Below, one piece after another: positions 36,637-38,267 of a stretch of DNA of 38,267 nt. The stretch spans positions 1-38,267 of the forward strand of contig JAJVHS010000088.1 of assembly GCA_022072615.1 (NCBI GenBank), written 5' to 3'. Source of the DNA: Phycisphaerales bacterium. GTDB taxonomy: Bacteria; Planctomycetota; Phycisphaerae; Phycisphaerales; UBA1924. The position numbers and the translations under genes were made by a program. Under the pieces are notes generated by a model. That model worked only from the letters and a program-made list of their open reading frames with translations, searched no databases and was not told the DNA's origin. The number at the start of each line of letters is the position of its first letter. Within the stretch, counting starts at the first letter, position 1.

Positions 36637-37764
36637 TTGCAGCGCACACCCCTGTACAAGTTCCACGTCGACGCCGGCGCCCAGATGGTCGATTTCGCCG
36701 GGTGGGAGATGCCCATCCGCTACGCGGGCATCATCGAGGAGCACAAGCAGGTCCGCACCAGCGGCGGGCTGTTCGACGTCTCGCACATGGGCCGGGTGAA
36801 GATCCACGGGCGGCACGCTCGGAAGTTCCTCGAGCGGCTGTGCACGCGCCGCATCAGCGACATGCAGTCGGGCCAGTGCCGCTACAGCCTGGTGTGCAAC
36901 GAGGCCGGCGGCGTCCGCGACGACGTCATCGTCTACCGCATGGACGAGGACGAGTTCCTCGTGGTCGTCAACGCCTCCAACCGCGAGAAGCTGCTCGAGC
37001 ATTTCGACCAGGTCCGGGCCACCGGCGACTTCTCGCTCAAGATCGACGACCAGACCCTTTCGACGGCGATGGTCGCGCTGCAGGGTCCCAAGGTCATGGA
37101 CCTGGTCGGCAAGGTCTCAAAGGAGATCCCGACGCTTAAGCGCTACCGCTTCGCGATCAAGAACCTCGTCATCCTCAAGCTGATCGTGAGCCGGACCGGC
37201 TACACCGGCGAGGACGGCGTCGAGGTGATCCTCCCGTCGGGCGCCGTCGACATGGCGATGAAGCTGCTGCTCAAGGACGTGAATCCCAAGGATCCCAACG
37301 CGCCGCTGAAGCCCGTCGGGCTGGGCGCGCGGGACACGCTGCGGATCGAGGCCGCGATGCCGCTCTACGGGCACGAGCTCGGTGAGGGCATCAGCGCCCT
37401 TGCCTGCGGCGTGGACTTCGCCATCTCCATGGACAAGCACACCCAGGAAAAGGGCGAACGCTTCATCGGCCAGGATGCGCTCGAGCGCACCGCCGCCGAG
37501 GGCGGGCCCAAGCACAAGCTCGTCGGTCTCGAAGTCGAAGGTCGCCGCCGCGTCGGCCAGAACGACGTGATCAAGAGCGGCGGGCGCGACGTCGGCCACG
37601 TGACCAGCGGTTGCCTCAGCCCGACGCTCGACAAGGTGATCGCGATGGGGTTCATCGAGCGCGAGCTGACAACGCCCGGGACGGGGCTCACGGTGTCGAC
37701 CGGCCGGGCCGAGTTCGCGGCCAGGGTCGTGCCGATGCCGTTCTACAAGCTCGCGAAGGGCTGA
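36637..37764 (+). CDS. gcvT: Aminomethyltransferase, glycine cleavage system T protein
   Basis: 375 residues. The start is a TTG at 36637 with AGGAG 6 bases upstream. It transfers the methylene group of glycine, carried on lipoyl-H protein, to tetrahydrofolate with release of ammonia. Motifs: TPLYKFHVDAGAQMVDFAGW, MPIRYAGIIEEH, GGLFDVSHMG, GQCRYSLVCNEAGGVRDD, SRTGYTGEDGVEV, LGARDTLRIEAAMPLYGHEL, and the C-terminal barrel GHVTSGCLSPTLDKVIAMGF. Length fits. The H and P protein genes are not in the window. Confidence 0.93.
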   Translation: MQRTPLYKFHVDAGAQMVDFAGWEMPIRYAGIIEEHKQVRTSGGLFDVSHMGRVKIHGRHARKFLERLCTRRISDMQSGQCRYSLVCNEAGGVRDDVIVYRMDEDEFLVVVNASNREKLLEHFDQVRATGDFSLKIDDQTLSTAMVALQGPKVMDLVGKVSKEIPTLKRYRFAIKNLVILKLIVSRTGYTGEDGVEVILPSGAVDMAMKLLLKDVNPKDPNAPLKPVGLGARDTLRIEAAMPLYGHELGEGISALACGVDFAISMDKHTQEKGERFIGQDALERTAAEGGPKHKLVGLEVEGRRRVGQNDVIKSGGRDVGHVTSGCLSPTLDKVIAMGFIERELTTPGTGLTVSTGRAEFAARVVPMPFYKLAKG

Positions 37765-37936
37765 TTCGAGCATTCCGACGCCGCCGGGCTCCCGGGCTCG
37801 GTGTGCCGCCGGACTCACTTGTTCGACCGCGACCCACATGCACGCGGTTTCGCGATGGCGCAACACGCGTGCGATATCGCGCGGGGACTCCGCGGTGGTC
37901 GTGTGATGGAGTGACAACTCGACTGACGGGCCCTGA

Positions 37937-38267
37937 TTACCCGTTGAGCCGACCGCCGCCCTCACCCGCGATCGAGGTGCGCATCGCCGTATCCGCCTGC
38001 ATGTTGCGCAGGCGGTTGTAGTCCATGATGCCCAGGTTGCCCTTCTTGAACGCCTCGGCGATTGCCAGCGGCACCTCCGCCTCGGCGAGCACCAGGCGAG
38101 CCTTGTTCTCCTCGATCTTCGCCTTGTTTTCCTGCTCCATCGCCAGGGCCAGCGCACGGCGCTTCTCGGCCTCGGCCTGGAAGCGCTGCTTGTCGGCGTT
38201 GGCCTGGTCGGCCTGGAGCTTGGCGCCGATGTTGTCGCCCACGTCGATGTCGGCGATGTCGATCGAG
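37937..38267 (-). CDS. floA: Flotillin-like protein FloA, C-terminal part
   Basis: Only the last roughly 109 codons are inside the window; the N-terminus lies beyond the right edge. The visible part [20 protein letters not shown], then [21 protein letters not shown] and [20 protein letters not shown], then [14 protein letters not shown], is characteristic of the FloA/UPF0365 family: a coiled-coil Ala/Glu region after the SPFH domain and a conserved tail. FloA organises membrane microdomains. It converges on gcvT, with 172 bases between them that show no gene. Confidence 0.92.
   Translation of the reverse strand, partial: SIDIADIDVGDNIGAKLQADQANADKQRFQAEAEKRRALALAMEQENKAKIEENKARLVLAEAEVPLAIAEAFKKGNLGIMDYNRLRNMQADTAMRTSIAGEGGGRLNG

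Overview
The window looks like chromosomal DNA from a member of the Planctomycetota, most likely the class Phycisphaerae. The grounds are high GC content, a DUF1549/DUF1553 cytochrome gene followed by a DUF1501 gene, secreted proteins ending in VPAPG...RRRR (PEP-CTERM-like) or in GC-type dockerin-like tails, an LptD-type outer-membrane protein, a type II pseudopilin, a FloA-type flotillin, and a CxxCxYDLxG zinc ribbon in a membrane protein. I found no rRNA, tRNA, insertion sequence, prophage or CRISPR array. Placement below phylum level is inference.

Layout. 1-488 (-) is a cut-off gene: an ECF sigma region 2 that runs in frame into the start of a polysaccharide-export (Wza-type) domain. 489-1089 has no supported gene. 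1090-3307 (-) holds a secreted HEAT-like protein and a SPOR-domain protein, divergent from an acyl-CoA ligase (3442-4908, +). 5012-7665 (-) holds a SYLF-domain lipoprotein, a DUF4442 hotdog protein and an MBL-fold hydrolase. A pseudopilin (+) then faces a fumarylacetoacetase-family protein (-). From 9468 to 23282 everything is on +: LptD, an unknown membrane protein, a fused DUF2231-cytochrome-DUF1549-DUF1553 protein, DUF1501, a PEP-CTERM protein, and a GSDH-like and a DNRLRE-like protein with matching dockerin-like tails. Three good intrinsic terminators separate the last part of this block. PolX (-) and NAD+ synthase (+) are divergent. An RND efflux adaptor and pump (27390-31861) precede a zinc-ribbon/propeller membrane protein, which converges on an MHS-type MFS transporter (-). 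A secreted C39-like PEP-CTERM protein (-) is divergent from gcvT (+), and the window ends in the C-terminal part of floA (-).

Most of the window is housekeeping and envelope function: LPS assembly, efflux, cofactor synthesis, one-carbon metabolism and secreted proteins. No operon here forms an obvious new defence or mobile system. The observations most worth a second look are the sigma/polysaccharide-export junction at the left edge, 7-bp tandem repeat arrays that start at or just after stop codons and read in the sense of the upstream gene at three places, an 8-bp array near 35.4 kb, the one-polypeptide DUF2231-cytochrome-DUF1549-DUF1553 fusion, and a possible secreted cysteine protease with a PEP-CTERM-like anchor.
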